Shown here: in pieces, positions 17,623 through 25,332 of the stretch
How the letters are laid out: the number at the start of each line of letters is the position of its first letter
How positions within the stretch are numbered: position 1 is the stretch's first letter
DNA from: Cristatella mucedo
Lineage: Eukaryota; Bryozoa; Phylactolaemata; Cristatellidae
DNA: 25,332 nt
Assembly: GCA_009760855.2 (NCBI GenBank)
Contig: WPIO01000156.1
Span: 813,501-838,832, forward strand
Reading direction: 5' to 3'
Position numbers and translations under genes: made by a program
The notes under the pieces: model-generated
Database searches by the model: none
What the model was told of the DNA's origin: nothing
The model's input: the letters and a program-made list of their open reading frames with translations, nothing else

Positions 17623-18165
17623 CTGTGAGCGAAGCCTCAGGCAAAAGACCTGGAGGCCTTTCAGTCTTTATAAGAGTTAAACTCATAGTTAAAATAAACC
17701 ATTAACATAAGAATGAGAGAAACAAATCGGATGTTAGAGGACCTAAGCGAGTTTTCAAACGCGTTTCGCAGAAACGTCCGTGAGTTTGTGTCACATCTCC
17801 TCAATGTCGACGCTCAGACCCACAAACCAAGATCGTGGCAACTACCTTCGTAGGGAGCAGCCATTTCTCGCAACCGGCCACACGAATGACGATAGCCATC
17901 GCGGAGCTGGTGCTCGGAAGTATCCTTTTGCTCAGCGATACCGATCCTGCCGCAGAGATGCCCACGACGTGCCGTTGCGATTCGAGCAGTTCCGCAAGGC
18001 GCGCTCGTCAGCCCTCGCGGCCCGCGAGCGGCATTCGCGGCGAGCGGATTAGCGGCCGCTCGACGCCACTGGACAGTTACCCGGCACGACGGGCAGCCAG
18101 CGGGATTTCCGCGATCTTTTCGGATCGACTCTTGCGTGACTCATCCGAACTCGGCGACTCGTAAA
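17623..18165. other. Unassigned, with GC-rich patch 17790-18165
   Basis: The GC-rich part resembles the edge of another CpG-rich stretch and has two overlapping open frames (17780-18052 and 17835-18164) without recognisable motifs. It contains GCGGCCGC at about 18052-18059 and TGACTCA, an AP-1-like site, at about 18137-18143. The ordinary sequence ends abruptly at about 18165. Confidence 0.35.
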
Positions 18166-21100
18166 AATCAAAGATAAAAATAATAAAAAATATAAAGTAA
18201 ATACATAATAAAAACAAAAAATAAAAATAAAAAGGAAAGAGAACACAGCATAATAAACAGACATCAAAAAGAAATAGGAAAACAGAATAGAAATCAGAGA
18301 AAACTAGAATAAAAACTATATATATAAAAAATAAAAGATAAGATATAGACAAAATCATAAACACAAATAAAAGATTAAAAAGACTAAACATAAAAGAAAA
18401 ACATAAATAAAAGAATAATAGCACAACAATTATAATATTAAAGAAAATAATACGAAATGAAACAAAAAGATAAATACTATAAAGACATAAACAAAATCAA
18501 AATACAAAAATATAAATACACAGAAAATCTCAATGATACCGAAAAGATAAGAAAAATGAATAAAGAAATAACAAAAAAATATATATCACGGAAATTAAAG
18601 CACTAGTCGTATCATACAAACTAAAGAAAAGATACGCGAGCAGCAGCGCAGAACCGTATTTCTAAAGTGATAAACAATCTATTAAATAAAAACTGAATAA
18701 TACTAAAATAAAAACGCGGGCAGAAACAACCACAGAATGACAAGGAAGCCAAATGTGTCGACCCAAAGGGGACTCCCCCGTGATTCTTACGTTAGAGTTA
18801 CAATTATGATATCAACCAGTTCCTTGGTAACTCTACAAACAAGGACTCACATAATATAGACACGTAAATAACAGCATACCTAGTGGCAAGGTACTGACCC
18901 ATGTATAACTATAAAAAAAAAACACTCAAGATATGATCAGAAAGAAAAAGTACAAAAAGAAATTAAGAAAAATAACAAGAAAGCCCCTGAAACTGAAATA
19001 AAATCAAGCGAGTACCAAGAAAGGTCGAAAGAAAAAATTTATAAAATTAAAACAGAAGAATAATATAACAAGAAGACGAATCAATTAATAAGGAATCTAA
19101 AAAATTAAGAACAATAAAAAGCAAAAATATGAGAAAAATAATGCAAAACAAATGACACAAGGATAGATAAAAAAAACAAAAAAAAGTAATAAAGGATGTA
19201 GCTCAATAAAAAAACTATAAATAAAATAAAAAAAAAGTCAGACACAGGGTAGTAATACGTAAAGTAGTGAAGGAAATATATTAAAGGAAGAATAGTATAT
19301 ACGAAAATCAAGGAGCAACTAATCAAAATTAAAGAAAAAGCGATAATAAAAAAGAAACAACGAATAAAAGTTAAGACATAAAAGAACTTGAGAAACCAAT
19401 GGTGAAAAAGGCGAAAATAAAACTACATCAAAACAGAACATACCAGTACAAAATAAAATACTATAAAAACTAAGGGGGAAAGATTAAGCAATAAAACAGT
19501 ACACAAATAATAAACACTAACAGGAATAAACTTAGCATTAAGTAGAATAGAAGATAGAAAAAAGCACGAGAATACAAATATTCTAACGGAATCAAAACAA
19601 TTAGTCCTTCAATAAGAGCAAAGAAATAGAAGTACGCAAAAAAAAAGCGATGGAAAGCGTCATGACAACCAAATATAATCGAAACGAAAAAAAAATAGTA
19701 ATGAGAGCATTAATAAAAACGACAACAAAAACATGACAACATATAGGCGTTAAAGGTAAGGGGGAATGCAGAAAAAAAACAGAAGATATATTAAAATCGT
19801 AACATATTAGTCTAAAAAAAGTAAAATTGGGCAAGCAGTGGAGAGATAAATATTTAAGAAATTAAACAAAACAGGTAGAATCAAGATCAATCTAAAAGCA
19901 AAGTAAAAACGATAACTGAGAAAAAGAAATAGACACTAAGAGAAAAAATTAACATAACAAACCTATAGATCATGATCGAGATTAAAACACATAAATCGGT
20001 CAAGAAGTCTCATGACAAAAAACGAAACAAAAAGAGACAACAAAAGTAGGAGTCAAACTGCTTATCAAGTACTACATATTCGGAACTACAACGACACGTA
20101 ATAAAGGAAAGAGAGAAAAAAAGATATAATATATAGTAAAACGATATAGTAAAAATCACAACGACCAAAAAAGAGAAGGAAGGAGATTCCAAAACAAAGT
20201 ACCAATCAAAGACACAAGAACGACTAAGAGTAAGGAAGAAAAAAAGTAGATAAAATAAAACAATTACATGACAAGAAAACCAACGTACCCCAAAAAAAGA
20301 CAAGAACATAATCACAGAAGAACTAGATCTCACCGTCTTCCTGTAAACACTTATAAGTAATCGATCAATAGTCAATATAAATGATAAACAGACGCGTTTA
20401 AATTCGACCTGCCACTCAAAAAAGAAAAAAGAAATTAAATAGAGGTAATAAAATGAACGTGCCTAAAAAAGGTAGCAATAACGCCAAGAATTACGAATAA
20501 CAAGAAACACGCACATAATGGACAAACACCTCTAACGCAAAAAAAAAATAAAATAATATATAGAATAACACTGACACCCCTCCGTCCCGAAACACAACAA
20601 ATTCGGTTTAAAAGGAACAGAGGGATAAAAAAACCACAACGCGCTCAAAAAGGTACAACGCAATAGAAAGTCGAAAAAAAAATCATAAGAAAGAAAGTAC
20701 ACTTACTTAAATGAGAATACCGAACTAATCATAGAAAAAATTGGAAAAACATAACACAACAAACCGTACACACAATAACGAGAGGCGAAAGTAAGAACAG
20801 AAATTCCTAATATTTCATAGTCTTACCAAAGCAAAAACCAATCAACTCGAAGTAAAATTAAAAAAGCAACCTCTCATAGCAGGGGATCTGTAACCGCTAT
20901 CAAGAATGAATAAAAAAGTAAAAATACTAAAAAGAATAAACGAAAAAACACAACCGCTCACCACAACAATTTGCTGCTACAAAAAACCAGAGATACCGAA
21001 AGGAAAAGACAATTCAAAAAACTGAAAGAAAGATTAAAACGAAGTACATCACCAGTAGAACAACATAAAATATACAGAACTAACAATACCATCCCAACAA

Positions 21101-22160
21101 ATCAAACAATGGACATAAGTCGTACACAAAAAACAGCACGCTCAAATATGAAATATTCCAGTAACGTACAACGGAAAAATCAAAAAATAAGACACACACT
21201 TCATAGAGACTACTACACATACAAATGGACGTATTATAGAGAACAAAAAAAGACTAATACATAAAGAGAAACAGTACATCTAACCATCACCACAACAATT
21301 CACATTCCCATCTATAAAAGAGTAGTTATTACTCTAGCCCTAATATTGAATATCTAAAATCAGAATCGCCGAATCAAACAAGGATTGGACCAAAAATATA
21401 CTTATAAATTCAACTAAAAAATAACTAATAGTAAAAAAAGCATCAGAAATAAGTCAACTATACCAGCACATCCAAAAATCAACATAATAGAAACAAAACA
21501 TCAGGAAAGGACAGTATTTTAGAAGAAAATCAGAAGGACGACATTACAAAAATAATTAACGTACCAAGGAACGAATTTGAGGAGTGAAAGTAACAGTAAA
21601 ACGAACGATCAAAAAAATGAAACGCACCAAATTATGAACCTCCCGCACGTAGACAGATGCACGAAATAACATATACAATAAAAAACATAATATAATCATC
21701 ATGAATGACATTAAGCACAGTGCAGTAAACAACATAGAAGTACATCAGGAAACTATGAAATATCTCATAAAAATACCAAACGCAACTCGCAAAACCGAAA
21801 CAAGAGATAAAAAAAAACTCCACTCTCTCCATATCCAAAACTATTACTCAAAAAGTATCAAAAGATAATCAAACAGAAAGAAAATCATATCACAAAACAC
21901 ATTTAAAATAAATGATAGATAATTCGATACCAGAAAAGAGAAAAGAACCTTTAAAGTTGATAAAATCTCAACACTATACATAGATAAGAATGTATAAACC
22001 CTACAAATAAACAAACAATCAGATCAACTAACTTTATGCGGTACAGATCAAGTAAAATCTCCAACATAGTCCGTTAGGTCCGCCGACTAAGAAAGAACAA
22101 TCAATACATCAATACTAAAAAAGACTCAAACAGGTATCTCTCAATCAGATAGATGAATAA
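18166..22160. other. A-dominated low-complexity tract, no genes
   Basis: About 4 kb in which A is the majority base and T and G are strongly under-represented on the plus strand. There is no clear tandem unit, no mobile element and no conserved protein. Minus-strand open frames here are rich in Phe, Leu, Ile, Tyr and Ser, as expected from T-rich text, and should not be called genes. The start is abrupt, right after GC-rich sequence. A small patch of near-ordinary composition lies at about 18725-18900. I suspect a consensus artefact. Confidence 0.8.
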
Positions 22161-25133
<2,973 letters not shown>

Positions 25134-25332
25134 GAAAAAGGTCCATCAATATAGTAAGAGAGTAGGGTAAGGATAAAAAGAGAAGTATTAAGACAAAGAG
25201 GGGAAACGAAAGGAAGTAAAAAGCCCCCCACCATCTCCACGCCATACCAACCCGCGCACAGAACAGCAAAAGGGCCACCCTCCCCCCTCGGCGCCGGCCC
25301 TGTCCCCGTACGTTCGCGCGTAGCCCTTCACC
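25134..25332. other. Mixed end of the window
   Basis: An A/G-rich stretch of about 85 bases follows the C tract, then a C-rich stretch with a few CpG words. I see no feature. Its composition still resembles the biased text before it, so it may belong to the same suspected artefact. Confidence 0.4.

Noticed and set aside
18049-20375. Phe/Leu/Ile-rich minus-strand open frames that look like membrane proteins
   Set aside because: Hydrophobic codons follow automatically from T-rich antisense text of the A-rich tract. There is no family resemblance.

Overview
The window looks like nuclear DNA of an animal, most likely an invertebrate. Evidence: a spliced, intron-bearing gene fragment on the minus strand; CpG-rich promoter-like islands; 5'-truncated non-LTR retrotransposons of L2/CR1 type; tRNA-derived SINEs; a hAT MITE; and TA, CA and CCTT simple repeats. 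There is no bacterial gene organisation, no rRNA and no intact tRNA gene. I cannot place the organism more narrowly from the sequence.

The one protein-coding fragment I recognise is a minus-strand exon at 4559-3454. It has a strong splice acceptor and donor and encodes a Ser/Gln-rich stretch followed by a Ras-association-like domain. The domain reads like the N-terminal part of PHLPP, the PH-domain leucine-rich-repeat protein phosphatase. The PH, LRR and phosphatase parts are not in the window and would lie beyond position 1. A CpG island at 8800-10830 may hold the promoter of this gene, with a candidate first-exon donor at 10263/10262 (minus). A second CpG island at 12415-13930 carries a plausible plus-strand first exon ending in a GTGAGT donor at 13061. 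Together these would make a divergent pair of transcription starts.

Between and within these lie many mobile-element remnants. One LINE family has three minus-strand copies (1645-2150, 6841-7483, 14263-15300). A palm-domain LINE fragment lies at 11500-11581 (minus), and a second LINE family lies on the plus strand at 7553-8062. SINE family I has copies or pieces at 554-730, 6712-6840, 7484-7532, 12062-12212, 14195-14262 and 16457-16602. SINE family II has copies or pieces at 8635-8765, 11085-11212 and 15306-15380. SINE family I and the main LINE share the same 3' hairpin, which suggests that the LINE machinery mobilises the SINE. A hAT MITE at 2191-2377 resembles the SPIN/URR1 group known from horizontal transfer between distant animals.

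From about 18166 to 25133 the sequence changes character. First comes about 4 kb of A-dominated text without repeats, then about 3 kb of C-dominated text with very long poly-C runs. Both strongly break the usual balance between the two strands. I read this as probably a sequencing or assembly artefact, or at best an extreme low-complexity tract. The long Pro/Gly open frames there are not genes.
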